Below are positions 50,685 to 59,828 of a stretch of DNA of 64,000 nucleotides, piece by piece (within the stretch, counting starts at the first letter, position 1; every line of letters begins with the position of its first letter). The notes beneath the pieces were generated by a model that did no database searches, was not told where the DNA came from, and worked only from the letters and a program-made list of their open reading frames with translations. The translations under genes and the position numbers were made by a program. The stretch comes from TC-15 sp034437275 (GTDB lineage Bacteria > Chloroflexota > Anaerolineae > Aggregatilineales > Aggregatilineaceae), in contig DAOTUD010000119.1 of assembly GCA_034437275.1 (NCBI GenBank), positions 1 to 64,000 on the forward strand, read 5' to 3'.

Positions 50685-53096
50685 TCAAGCGTCGCGCTGC
50701 CGCGTCGTGGGGTGGTCGGGCGACCCGGCCTCGTATTGTTCCGCGTGCATCTCGATGGTGCTGCGCGTTCTGTCGGCGCGGTCTTCACGTTCGATGGAAG
50801 TTTCGCCAGCGGGCGGGCGCAGCTTCAACAGCGCGTACACCCCGGCAGCCGCCACCGCCAGCACCACGATCTCGCCCAGCGTATCCAGCGCGCGGAAGTC
50901 GACCAGGATCACGTTGACGATGTTGCGCCCCTTGGCGAGCGTGACGCTGTTGTCGGCGAAATAGGACGTGAGCGCCGTGCTGGCCGGGTTGGCGGTGACG
51001 ACCAGCACCAGCACCGTCATCAACGCCCCGGCGCTGAGCGCGATGGTGGCGTCTCGTATGCGGACCGCGCGGCTGGAGATGCGCCCGAAGCGCGGCAGGC
51101 GGTAGATCACCAGCACGAACAGCAGCACGGTCAGCGTCTCGATGGCGAACTGCGTCATCGCCAGGTCCGGCGCGCCGAACATAATGTACAGCAGCGCGAT
51201 GCCGTAGCCAATCGTGCCCAGCGCGGCGACCGCTGCCAGCCGGGACTGCGCCTGGGTGACGGTCACCGTCCCGGCCAGGATCACCCCGGCGATCAGCACT
51301 TCGTACACGCGCGCGTCGGGGGCGCGCCAGATGCCGTCGATATCGGTGTGCGCCAGCAGCGTGTAGCCGGTGAGCGCGGTGGTCACGGCCACAATCGTGA
51401 TCAGGTAGATGCGCAGGTAGCCGCTTTGCAGGAGGCGCGTCTGGCGATCTGCCAGCCACAACAGCCCGCGCAGCGACGCCTGGTAACCACGCGCCGGGCC
51501 AAGCTGCGCGCCGATGTCCAGCGGGCGGATCCGCTGCTGGGCCGGGGTGCGCACGGCATACAGCGCCAGCCCGGCCAGGATGGTGGCGATGCTCAGCAGC
51601 AGGACGGTGTTCACGCCGGGCCACAGCACCAGCTCGACCTTCGCCGGGGCGGCGAGCGTGGCCTGCACCGCCGTCTTGATCGCATAGTCCTTCACCAGCG
51701 CCGGCTGCGCGCCGAAGAGTACACCGGCACTCCCCAGCACGACCGGCCCCAGGATCATGCTCAGCGGGGCTTCGTGCGGTTTATGGGGCGTGCGGCCCGG
51801 CGCGCCGAAAAACGGCTTGAGGCTGACCAACCCCGCCGCCACCACCATGAACACACTGCTGAGCACCGCGAACCCGGTCAGCAGCGCGGCCCCGTCAGGT
51901 GCGTCGTAGGCCGCCTTGTAGAAGACTTCCTTGCTGATGAAGCCGAACAGCGGCGGCAGCCCGGCCATCGACGCGGCGGCCAGTACGCCCGCCGACCCGG
52001 TCCAGGGCATGATCCGCCACAGCCCGCCCAACTGCGTCACGTCGCGCGTGCCGGTTTCGTGATCGAGCGTGCCCGCCACCAGGAACAGCGCGCCCTTATA
52101 CAGCGAATGCGCGACCAGCAGCGTCATGGCCGCTTTGACGGCGTAATCGGTGCCGACCCCCAGCAGCAGGACCAGCATCCCCAGCGCGCTCACGGTCGAA
52201 TAGGCCAGGATGCGCTTCAGGTCGGTCTGCTGCCACGCGATGAACGCGCCGAGAACCATCGTCACGCCGCCGACTGTGATCAGTCCCGCCTGCCATTCGT
52301 CGGTGCCGCCCAGCACCGGCGTCAGGCGCGCCAGCAGGTAAATCCCAGCCTTGACCATCGTCGCCGAGTGCAGGTAGGCGCTGACCGGGGTCGGCGCGAC
52401 CATCGCGCCCGGCAGCCAAAAGTGAAACGGAAACTGGGCGGACTTGGTGAACGCGCCAATCAACACCAGGACCAGGATCGCGGGGTACAGCCCGTCGGCC
52501 TGCACGGCCTGGGGATCGGCCATCATTGCGCTGATGGTGTACGTGCCTGCCACATGGCCGAGCAGCACCAGCCCCGCCAGCAGCGCCAGCCCGCCGCCGC
52601 CCGTGACCAGCAGGGCTTGCAGCGCGGAGGCGCGCGAGTCGGAATAGTTGTGTTTGAAGCCGATCAACAGGTAGGAACTGATGCTGGTCAGTTCCCAGAA
52701 AACGAACAGCGCGATCAGATTGTCGGCCAGCACCACGCCGATCATCGCGCTCATGAAGATCAGCACATATGCATAAAAGCGGCCCAGCAGCGGATCGCCC
52801 TTCAGGTAGCCGCCGCCGTAGATGACGATCAGCGTGCCGATGCCGCTGATGATCAGCGCGAACAGCACGCCCAGCCCATCCAGCCGGAAGGCCAGGTCGA
52901 TGTCCAGCGATGGGACCCACGCATAGCCGGCGGTGAACGTCTCACCGTCTGCCAGGCGCGAAAGATGTAGGCCGAAATACAGCGTGAGGGCCAGCGGTAC
53001 TCCCGCTATCAGCCAGCCGGCGTTGTCGCGCACGCGGTGTTGAATGATTGGGGCCAGGGCTGCCGCTGCAAACCCGGCCAGAACCGCCACGACCAT
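50685..53096 (-). CDS. mrpA: Mrp antiporter subunit A (NuoL-like)
   Basis: This 803-aa subunit is the largest of the Mrp Na+/H+ antiporter. The NuoL-like part has FVFWELTSISSYLLIGFKHN, KSAQFPFHFWLPGAMVAPTP with the channel Lys, and LLVAHSLYKGALFLVAG. The C-terminal MnhA-specific part is recognised by FGAPDLAMTQFAIETLTVLL, where Asp/Glu lie in a helix. AGGAGG precedes the ATG. It is the first gene of mrpA-M50-mrpBCDEFG; with all seven subunits present the antiporter should be functional. Confidence 0.94.
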   Translation of the reverse strand: MVVAVLAGFAAAALAPIIQHRVRDNAGWLIAGVPLALTLYFGLHLSRLADGETFTAGYAWVPSLDIDLAFRLDGLGVLFALIISGIGTLIVIYGGGYLKGDPLLGRFYAYVLIFMSAMIGVVLADNLIALFVFWELTSISSYLLIGFKHNYSDSRASALQALLVTGGGGLALLAGLVLLGHVAGTYTISAMMADPQAVQADGLYPAILVLVLIGAFTKSAQFPFHFWLPGAMVAPTPVSAYLHSATMVKAGIYLLARLTPVLGGTDEWQAGLITVGGVTMVLGAFIAWQQTDLKRILAYSTVSALGMLVLLLGVGTDYAVKAAMTLLVAHSLYKGALFLVAGTLDHETGTRDVTQLGGLWRIMPWTGSAGVLAAASMAGLPPLFGFISKEVFYKAAYDAPDGAALLTGFAVLSSVFMVVAAGLVSLKPFFGAPGRTPHKPHEAPLSMILGPVVLGSAGVLFGAQPALVKDYAIKTAVQATLAAPAKVELVLWPGVNTVLLLSIATILAGLALYAVRTPAQQRIRPLDIGAQLGPARGYQASLRGLLWLADRQTRLLQSGYLRIYLITIVAVTTALTGYTLLAHTDIDGIWRAPDARVYEVLIAGVILAGTVTVTQAQSRLAAVAALGTIGYGIALLYIMFGAPDLAMTQFAIETLTVLLFVLVIYRLPRFGRISSRAVRIRDATIALSAGALMTVLVLVVTANPASTALTSYFADNSVTLAKGRNIVNVILVDFRALDTLGEIVVLAVAAAGVYALLKLRPPAGETSIEREDRADRTRSTIEMHAEQYEAGSPDHPTTRQRDA

Positions 53097-53208
53097 ACGT
53101 CCCTCCTGAGGTTGTTACCACCGTCTGATCCCGAGCGGAAATAACGATGTGTGAATAAATCTAATGCATATTATAAATGCTCCTGGATCGTATGGTATTA
53201 GAAATATA

Positions 53209-53222
53209 CTAAACCGGTTTAG
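53209..53222. promoter_or_regulatory. perfect 14-bp palindrome upstream of mrp operon
   Basis: CTAAACCGGTTTAG is fully self-complementary and lies 113 bp upstream of mrpA, between the asnB terminator and the mrp start. An ATTATA (TATAAT on the - strand) occurs at 53170-53175. A related AAACCGGTT core lies at 54959-54967 before the secreted peptidase gene. It may be an operator. Confidence 0.45.
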
Positions 53223-53314
53223 CGTTTGATGAGTTGCCAGCCGCCGCCGGTCTGCGGTTGTTCTCCGCCGTCTGTGGCGGGGCGTGATCATGCGTATCGC
53301 CCGCCCAGAAAACA

Positions 53315-53345
53315 TAAAAAACGGGATGCCACATGGACATCCCGT
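53315..53345 (-). terminator. intrinsic terminator of asnB
   Basis: ACGGGATG (53321-53328) and CATCCCGT (53338-53345) form a perfect 8-bp stem with a 9-nt loop. On the - strand it is followed by U6 (A-run 53315-53320). It lies 34 bp after the asnB stop. Confidence 0.85.
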
Positions 53346-53378
53346 GTGATTTACTGCTAGATAGTGGTGCCGGCGAGA

Positions 53379-54860
53379 CTACCGCCAGCGGCGCACGATA
53401 GGGGCCATCTCCAGCCCGAAGAAATCGCGGAAGATGCGGAAGAAGTAGAGTTCCTCTTTGTCGAGAATCTCGCGCCCGGTGGCCGCGTAGACCTCGCGGC
53501 TTTCGCGCTCAAATTCCGCGTCGCTGATCTCTTCATCGGCGAGCTGCGCGATCAAATCGTCGGAGCCGGCCCCGGTGGCAAACTGCATCTTCTTACGCCA
53601 GATCACCTCGTCGGGCAGCATCCCCTCGAAGGCCTTGCGCAGCGCCCACTTTTCGATGCCTTTGGTGTCGATCTTCTGGTCAAGCTGCACGGCGGACGCC
53701 TGGGCGATGAACTCGGTATCCAGGAACGGCACGCGGCCTTCCAGCCCGTGCGCCATCGTCATGCGGTCCAGGCGCTGCAAGTTGCAGTCGTGCAGCCCGT
53801 CGGTGATGCGGATCAACTCGGTGCGGAGTTCTTGCGGCGTTTTGTACTCCTTGAGGTAATGGTAGCCGCTTAGCAGTTCGTCCGCGCCCTCGCCAGAGAG
53901 CACCACCGTCACATGCTGGCTGGCCAGCCGCGCCAGGAAGTAGTTTGGGATCGCGGAGCGCACCAGCGCCGGATCGTAGGATTCCAGGTGGTAGATAATC
54001 TCGGGCAGCGCTTCGAGGATTTCCTCTTGCGTGTAGAAATATTCGTGATGCTGCGTGCCGAGATATTCGGACACCATGCGCGCGTACTTGCGGTCTTCGC
54101 CGCCGACATCCAACCCGACGTTGAACGAGTGGAAATTGTCCATCTTCTCCGCGACCAGCGCGGCGATGATGCTGCTGTCAATTCCCCCACTCAGGAAGAC
54201 GCCCAGCGGCACATCGGACATCAGCCGCTTGTGTACGGCATCGCGCAGTTCCGCCCGAATTTCTTCCAACGAGGGCGCGCTGCCGGCTTCCTGGTCCTCG
54301 ATGACCGAGGCGACGCTGTAGTAGGGGACAAATCCATGATCGCTGTGATACCAGTGCCCGGGCGGAAATTCGCGTACTTCCTCGACTTTATCCCGCAGCA
54401 CCTTGATTTCTGAGCCGAAGTACATCGCCCCGTTGTTGTAGCCGTAATAAAGCGGCTTGATGCCCAACGGGTCGCGGGCCATATACAGCCCTGTGCCATC
54501 CCACAGCGCAAAGGCAAACATCCCGTCGAGCTGTTTGACAGCCTCGACGCCTTCGCGCTCGTAGAGTGGGAAAATAATCTCATTGTCGGAGTCGGTCTTG
54601 AAGGGGTAGGTCGTGTGGTCTTCCCGTAAGTCCTCGTGATTGTAAATTTCGCCGTTGCAGACCAGCCAACGCTTGTCGTTGGTGTCGCTGAGCGGCTGCT
54701 TGCCGCCTTCGACGTCTACAATCGCCAGCCGCACATGCCCGAAAAATCCCTGCTCCCAGTGCATGGTGTCCTGGCCATCCGGTCCGCGATGGACCATCGT
54801 GTCGAGTAGGGAATTTATCTCTGCGTCAGTTTCGCCGAATGCTCCGGTGATTCCGCACAT
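53379..54860 (-). CDS. asnB: asparagine synthase (glutamine-hydrolysing)
   Basis: This is a 493-aa cytosolic enzyme that makes asparagine from aspartate, glutamine and ATP. Cys2 (MCGITGAFG) is the glutaminase nucleophile; HRGPDGQDT and NGEIYNHEDLR belong to the N-terminal domain. The synthetase domain has the PP-loop FLSGGIDSSIIAAL and LSGEGADELLSGYHYLKEYK. It is shorter than E. coli AsnB at the C-terminus but all catalytic segments are present. It is monocistronic, with its own terminator. A role in sugar-linked amide chemistry cannot be excluded. Confidence 0.92.
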   Translation of the reverse strand: MCGITGAFGETDAEINSLLDTMVHRGPDGQDTMHWEQGFFGHVRLAIVDVEGGKQPLSDTNDKRWLVCNGEIYNHEDLREDHTTYPFKTDSDNEIIFPLYEREGVEAVKQLDGMFAFALWDGTGLYMARDPLGIKPLYYGYNNGAMYFGSEIKVLRDKVEEVREFPPGHWYHSDHGFVPYYSVASVIEDQEAGSAPSLEEIRAELRDAVHKRLMSDVPLGVFLSGGIDSSIIAALVAEKMDNFHSFNVGLDVGGEDRKYARMVSEYLGTQHHEYFYTQEEILEALPEIIYHLESYDPALVRSAIPNYFLARLASQHVTVVLSGEGADELLSGYHYLKEYKTPQELRTELIRITDGLHDCNLQRLDRMTMAHGLEGRVPFLDTEFIAQASAVQLDQKIDTKGIEKWALRKAFEGMLPDEVIWRKKMQFATGAGSDDLIAQLADEEISDAEFERESREVYAATGREILDKEELYFFRIFRDFFGLEMAPIVRRWR

Positions 54861-55000
54861 ATCTCACTTTCTCTAGCTTGGTTTGCGATTTGGATTGCGT
54901 GCTAATCCTAGCAAGAGTTTATTAGAGGAATATAGGAAGAACGGTTGTTTTGCATGAGAAACCGGTTGGTTTATATGGGAAATATGTACTAGACTGCACA

Positions 55001-55006
55001 TATAAT
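55001..55006 (+). promoter_or_regulatory. -10 box of peptidase gene
   Basis: TATAAT lies 25 bp upstream of the peptidase gene. No good -35 box is visible at 17 bp, but AAACCGGTTGGTTTAT (54959 onward) just upstream may be a regulator site. The asnB promoter on the other strand of this 170-bp gap was not identified. Confidence 0.45.
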
Positions 55007-55030
55007 GCCATTGGACAAGGAGAAATGATC

Positions 55031-58000
55031 ATGCTGCATCCAACCCGGATTACACGGTGGGTGGTCGTGATACTGGCCGCTGTGCTGGCGCTGCCCGTGA
55101 TCCAGACTGCGTCACCGGCAACCCCGGCAGCTCCGAACATGCTGCGCGCCCATGCCCAGGCGTGGCCGGACCGCGCCGGCCAGCCTGCCGTCGACCGCGC
55201 GCGGCAGGCGCTCGCTGCGCAGAGTGCTCAGGCAGCGCACCATCCGCCGGTTGACCCCGCCCGGCAGACGCAGCAAACCGCTGAATGGACCGTGCTGGTG
55301 TTCGTCGCGGCGGACAACAACATCGAGATGGCGGCGCTGCTGGACCTGAACGAGATGGAGGTGATCGGCTCGACGGCGGACGTGAACATCGTCGTGCAGG
55401 TCGACCGTGCGGAATACTACGCCAACGCCGACGGCGACTGGACCGAGGCCCGCCGTTACTACATCCAGCAGGACCAGGACCCGGCGCAGATCACGTCCCC
55501 GGTGCTGCAAAACCTGGGCGAGATCGACAGCGGCAGCGCCGACGCCGTAGCCGACTTCGCGATCTGGGGCATCACCAACTATCCGGCGCGGAAGTATATG
55601 CTGGTGCTGTGGGATCACGGCGGGGCGTGGGCCAGCCACTTCAGCGACGAGCAGGCCGGGACGGATGCTACACTGCCGGACCTGGTGAGCGCGCTAGATC
55701 GCGTCCGCGCCGAGACCGGCCTCGCGCAGTTCGAGGTGCTCGGCTTCGATATGTGCCTGATGGGGCAGATGGAGGTCTTCCAGACGATCACGCCTTACGC
55801 GCGCTACGGGATCGGCTCGCAGGAAAACGAACCCGGGGCCGGGTGGTACTACCTGTTCCTGGAGCAGCTCACGCTCAACCCGCAGATGGACGGGGCCGAA
55901 CTGGGGCGGCATGTGGTGGATTACTACATGTACTTTTTCACCGACGTGCTGGAGATGGACGACGTGTACGGGCTGAGCGTGGTCGACCTGGGCCAGAGTG
56001 CACAGATGGCGGGCGCGATGGATCAACTGGTGGCGGCGGTCCAGGCGAACCCGCAGGCCTCGCTGAGCGCGGTGTCGGATGCGCGCAACAACACGCTGGC
56101 CTATGGCGGCTTCGACGATCCGCAGTATTACGAGGTCTGGTCGTCGGTGGACCTGTACCAGTTCGCCGATCTGCTGGCCGACCTGTCGACCGTGCCGGCG
56201 GTCCAGCAGGCTGCGCAGGGCGTGATGCAGAGCGTCGACCGCTATGTGATCTACGAGGATCATCACTACTGGCTGGACGGTTCGCACGGGGTGTCGGTGT
56301 ACTTCCCGGCGAATCGCTACGCCTACCAACTGGTCGACTTCGACGAGCGCTACCCGCGCGAAGCCCCGGCCAGCATGGCGTCGTGGGTGACGTTCCTGGA
56401 CCTGTTTCATGGCACGGCCAACGCGACGGTAACCGCCGCGCCCAGCGTCGCTGTGACCGGCGTGTATCCCGAGATGGTCAGCATCTATAACCCATCGGTG
56501 GTGACGGTCGAGGTGACCGGACGCGACGTGCTGCAAGTGAACTACTCCGTTGCCTACGTGCGCACCCAGGACGAGCGCATCGTGCTCGATTACGACTACC
56601 TGATCGCGCGCACCACGACGCCCGGCGGCGTGGACATCATCAACTGGGCCGACGGGCTGTCCGAGCGCACGTTCATCTGGGAAGCCGAAGTCCCGGTGCT
56701 GACCGATGGCATCGTCACTACCTATGGGCTGATCCTGCCCAACCGCGATAACCCGGATATCGCGGTCGTCAACGGCGACTACATCCCCGCCAACGGCGAT
56801 CCGACCATCGAGGCGCAGCTCGTGTTCGACCTGAACGAGCGCCGGTCGACCGCCGTCTGGGGCATCAACGAGATGGCGAACGGCTCGCTGCAGCCGTTCC
56901 AACTCCAGGTGCAGCTCGGTGACCAGTTCCGCCCGCTGTGGCTGACGATGGACGCCGACTACGACCTGGCGACCGCCTCCTATGGCGAGGTGCTGACGCT
57001 GGCCGACGCGCAGTCGATCACGTTCGAGAAGCAGCCCGCGCCCAGCGGCGAGTACGCGATCAGCTTCATCGCCGAAAATGTGACCGGCGAAAAGCGCCTG
57101 GACGAGACGATCATCCAGGTCGACAACGATGGGGTGGATGCGTCGCTGCGCGGTTATACCGACCTGACCTATGGTGTCAACTTCCAGTATCCCGCCGATT
57201 GGATTCGCCCGCGCTTCACGCAGGACGGCAAGCGCCTGTTCACCGGTGACCTGGCGACCAATACCGTGCTGACGCTCTATCCCTATACGGACGTATCCAG
57301 TGCGGCGGAAACCGACGCCGCCATCCGCGCCAGTTGGAACCAGCTCCAGAATTTGCAGATCACCAACGAGCGCGAGGTCACCATCAGCGGCCTGCCCGCC
57401 TACGTGACCGACTACACGTACGTGTACGACGGCGAGCCGCGCATCGGAGCGGTGATCGCGATCTACGTGCCGGAGCAGGGCGTGGGCTACGGCTTCGACC
57501 TGGACGCCCCGGCCAGCAACACTGAACCGGCCCAGGCCGCGCTGCAGGCGTTGGTGGACAGCATCAACTTCTTCGAACCGGCTCAACTCGCCGGGACGAG
57601 CGCCTGGCAGCGCGTCTCGCTGGCGGACGGCGCGGTGACGCTGCCGGTGCCGGCGGAATGGGTGCGCGAGGATCGCGGCGACTGGGCGATCTTCGGCCCG
57701 CCCGACGACGCGACCGTGTTCCTGGCGCTGGGGGCCGCCGAAACCGCCGGGCGCTCGCAGGCGGCGCTGGCCGAGCATTGGGTCGGCAATCTGCGTGAGA
57801 ACGTCGACGGGCTGGCGATCCTGGCCGGGGAGCCGTACTATGTGGCCGGGCGCGAGTGGTATCTGGTGGTCTTCACCTACGAGGACACGGTGAAGATGGC
57901 CGGGGCGTTCTTCGCGACCACGCAGGCGGGCGGCAACGACTACATCTTCTGGCTGGAAGCGCCGGATGCCGAGTTCGATGCGTTGTACGCGCAGTACTTC

Positions 58001-58036
58001 TCGGTGGCGGTGGACGGGTTCATGCTGAACGAGTAG
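55031..58036 (+). CDS. secreted clostripain-family (C11) cysteine peptidase
   Basis: This is a protein of about 1001 aa. An N-terminal signal peptide (ITRWVVVILAAVLALPVI) precedes a peptidase C11 domain: WTVLVFVAADNNIEM near residue 86, catalytic His196 in LWDHGGAW, and catalytic Cys242 in GFDMCLMGQMEVF. C11 enzymes cleave after basic residues and often self-process. The C-terminal ~500 residues hold beta-rich segments, with two PsbP-like repeats (VNFQYPADWIRP near 715 and VTLPVPAEWVRED near 870). AAGGAG is 8 bases before the ATG at 55031; an ATG at 55025 is less well placed. A terminator follows. Confidence 0.88.
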   Translation: MLHPTRITRWVVVILAAVLALPVIQTASPATPAAPNMLRAHAQAWPDRAGQPAVDRARQALAAQSAQAAHHPPVDPARQTQQTAEWTVLVFVAADNNIEMAALLDLNEMEVIGSTADVNIVVQVDRAEYYANADGDWTEARRYYIQQDQDPAQITSPVLQNLGEIDSGSADAVADFAIWGITNYPARKYMLVLWDHGGAWASHFSDEQAGTDATLPDLVSALDRVRAETGLAQFEVLGFDMCLMGQMEVFQTITPYARYGIGSQENEPGAGWYYLFLEQLTLNPQMDGAELGRHVVDYYMYFFTDVLEMDDVYGLSVVDLGQSAQMAGAMDQLVAAVQANPQASLSAVSDARNNTLAYGGFDDPQYYEVWSSVDLYQFADLLADLSTVPAVQQAAQGVMQSVDRYVIYEDHHYWLDGSHGVSVYFPANRYAYQLVDFDERYPREAPASMASWVTFLDLFHGTANATVTAAPSVAVTGVYPEMVSIYNPSVVTVEVTGRDVLQVNYSVAYVRTQDERIVLDYDYLIARTTTPGGVDIINWADGLSERTFIWEAEVPVLTDGIVTTYGLILPNRDNPDIAVVNGDYIPANGDPTIEAQLVFDLNERRSTAVWGINEMANGSLQPFQLQVQLGDQFRPLWLTMDADYDLATASYGEVLTLADAQSITFEKQPAPSGEYAISFIAENVTGEKRLDETIIQVDNDGVDASLRGYTDLTYGVNFQYPADWIRPRFTQDGKRLFTGDLATNTVLTLYPYTDVSSAAETDAAIRASWNQLQNLQITNEREVTISGLPAYVTDYTYVYDGEPRIGAVIAIYVPEQGVGYGFDLDAPASNTEPAQAALQALVDSINFFEPAQLAGTSAWQRVSLADGAVTLPVPAEWVREDRGDWAIFGPPDDATVFLALGAAETAGRSQAALAEHWVGNLRENVDGLAILAGEPYYVAGREWYLVVFTYEDTVKMAGAFFATTQAGGNDYIFWLEAPDAEFDALYAQYFSVAVDGFMLNE

Positions 58037-58072
58037 CGCCGCGCCGGGTGACTTATCGCCGAACGCGCTTTG

Positions 58073-58099
58073 GGGCAGGGGGCTTCCCTGCCCTTTTTT
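58073..58099 (+). terminator. intrinsic terminator of C11 peptidase gene
   Basis: GGGCAGGG (58073-58080) and CCCTGCCC (58086-58093) form a perfect stem with a 5-nt loop, followed by T6. It lies 37 bp after the peptidase stop. Confidence 0.9.
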
Positions 58100-58174
58100 A
58101 TGTTACATTTGCTGTCGGTGCCCGATTGCGCCATAATCTACACCTTATGGTTTTCGCAGAAAGAAGGTGACAGT

Positions 58175-59035
58175 ATGCCCCGCATCGCAATTCTAGCCGA
58201 TATTCACGGCAACCTGCCCGCGTTTGAGGCGGTGCAGCGCGATATCGCGGCTATCGCCCCGGACCAGGTGATCGTCAACGGCGACGTGATCAATCGCGGC
58301 CCGCAGAGCAAAGCCTGCCTGCAGGCCGTCCGTGCGATGGCCTGGCCGGTCGTGTTCGGCAATCACGAGGAGTACGTGCTCAAGTTCCGGGCGGGCGACC
58401 TGCCGCGCGAGTGGAACACCGACTGGTGGCTGCCGACGCGCCGCGTGGCCGAGGCGTTGAGCGATGAGGAGTTCGCGTATCTAAAGACGCTGCCCTGGCG
58501 TCACACCATTGAGGTGCCGGGCCTGCCGGCGATCCGCGTAGTGCATGGCAGCCCGCGCGCGCTGAATGACGGGCTGGGCTTTTGGATGAGCGATGACGAA
58601 CTGCTGGCAGCGGTGCAGGCGGTGCCGGAGCCGGTCGTGGTCGGCGCGCACACCCACCGCCCGTTTGATCGCCGTGTGGGGGCGCGCTGGATTCTCAACA
58701 GCGGGGCGGTCGGTGCGCCGTTCAACGGCGATCCGTCGGCGCAATACCTGGTCCTGACCGGGGATGATGGGCAGTGGTCGGTCGAGTTCCGCGCCGTGCC
58801 CTACGACCGCGCGCCGTTGTATGCCGCCTGGGAGCGCAGCGGGGACCTGGCGCACAGTGTGATCGCGCGCGTATTCAAGTACGAAGTCGAGACGGCGACC
58901 TTTCACCTGATGGCGTATATCCGTTTTTGCAAGGAGCACCGGCTGCCCAAGAACGATGTTGCGACCTTCAAGCGCTACCGGGCGGCGTCGGCGGACGTGC
59001 CGCCGGGCCGTTCCATGAAACCGAGGGCGGTGTAG
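58175..59035 (+). CDS. metallophosphoesterase (YfcE/calcineurin-like)
   Basis: This 286-aa protein has the binuclear metal motifs ILADIHGNLPAF (Asp, His), VNGDVINRGP (Asp), VFGNHEEYV (Asn, His), VVHGSP and VVGAHTHRPF (His, His), and ILNSGAVGAPF. This is the usual order of a calcineurin-like phosphoesterase acting on phosphomono- or diesters. AGAAGGTGA precedes the ATG. A C-terminal ~70-residue helical extension of unknown role follows. The gene is followed 3 bp later by trmB, so the two form a small operon. Confidence 0.9.
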   Translation: MPRIAILADIHGNLPAFEAVQRDIAAIAPDQVIVNGDVINRGPQSKACLQAVRAMAWPVVFGNHEEYVLKFRAGDLPREWNTDWWLPTRRVAEALSDEEFAYLKTLPWRHTIEVPGLPAIRVVHGSPRALNDGLGFWMSDDELLAAVQAVPEPVVVGAHTHRPFDRRVGARWILNSGAVGAPFNGDPSAQYLVLTGDDGQWSVEFRAVPYDRAPLYAAWERSGDLAHSVIARVFKYEVETATFHLMAYIRFCKEHRLPKNDVATFKRYRAASADVPPGRSMKPRAV

Positions 59036-59038
59036 CAC

Positions 59039-59788
59039 ATGAGCCGGCTGAAACTCAAGCGTTTTCGCGTCAAGAAGCCGAACGACGCCGCGCTGGCGCG
59101 TTATTTGCGGGCCTACAGCAGCAAGGACCTGTACTGGAACCCGGACGCGCTGCCGCCGCTGTCCTCGCGTGAACTGTTCGACGCCGACGCGCCGCTGGTC
59201 TTCGACCTGGGCTGCGGGCGCGGGGAGTTCCTGGTGCGGCAGGCCCAGGGGCAGCCGGACCTGTACTTCGTCGGGTTCGACTGGCACCGGAAATCGATCT
59301 GGGATGCGATCAACCGCGCCGAGGCCGCCGGCCTGGATAACGTGAAGTTTGTCCGGGCCGACTTCCGCCGTGCGCTGGCCAAAGTCCCCGATCAGAGCGT
59401 GCAGGACGTGTTCCTGCTGTTCCCCCCGCCGATCCTCAAGCATTCCAAGCGCAAGCAGGACCCGCTGCCCGACGCCACGATCCGCGCGATTCACCGCGTG
59501 CTGCTGCCGGCCGGCGTGTTCCACTTCGTGACCGACCGCGCCGACTACTTCGCGGTGAAGGTCGCACGGCTGGACGCGAGTGGACTGTTTGCCCGGCTCC
59601 AGACGTCGCATGAGTTTGAAGGCGGGCTGACGCGCTTTCAGCGTTTTTGGGAAGGCTTCGACATCGAGTCGCACCGCTACGAGGGGCAGAAGCAGGAACC
59701 GCCGCCGGAAACGAAACATGAGGCGGTGCGCGCCGCCTCATCAAGCTCATCACAGGGGCCGGAATGGGGCAGGGCCATGATCGATTAG
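59039..59788 (+). CDS. trmB: tRNA (guanine-N7)-methyltransferase-like protein
   Basis: This is a 249-aa SAM-dependent methyltransferase. VFDLGCGRGEFLVRQA is the SAM-binding motif near residue 57, FVGFDWHRKSIWDAINRA the second, and FHFVTDRADYFA the conserved TD-x2-x-Y-F pattern of TrmB. The usual F-P-D-P-W-x-K-x-R-H segment is altered to LFPPPILKHSKRKQ, so activity on tRNA G46 is likely but not assured. A C-terminal Ser-rich tail is extra. Convergent with the next gene; a weak CCGGGC/GCCCGG hairpin lies at 59794-59813. Confidence 0.8.
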   Translation: MSRLKLKRFRVKKPNDAALARYLRAYSSKDLYWNPDALPPLSSRELFDADAPLVFDLGCGRGEFLVRQAQGQPDLYFVGFDWHRKSIWDAINRAEAAGLDNVKFVRADFRRALAKVPDQSVQDVFLLFPPPILKHSKRKQDPLPDATIRAIHRVLLPAGVFHFVTDRADYFAVKVARLDASGLFARLQTSHEFEGGLTRFQRFWEGFDIESHRYEGQKQEPPPETKHEAVRAASSSSSQGPEWGRAMID

Positions 59789-59828
59789 CGACGCCGGGCG
59801 ATGAACAGCCCGGTGTCTTTGGTGATGG

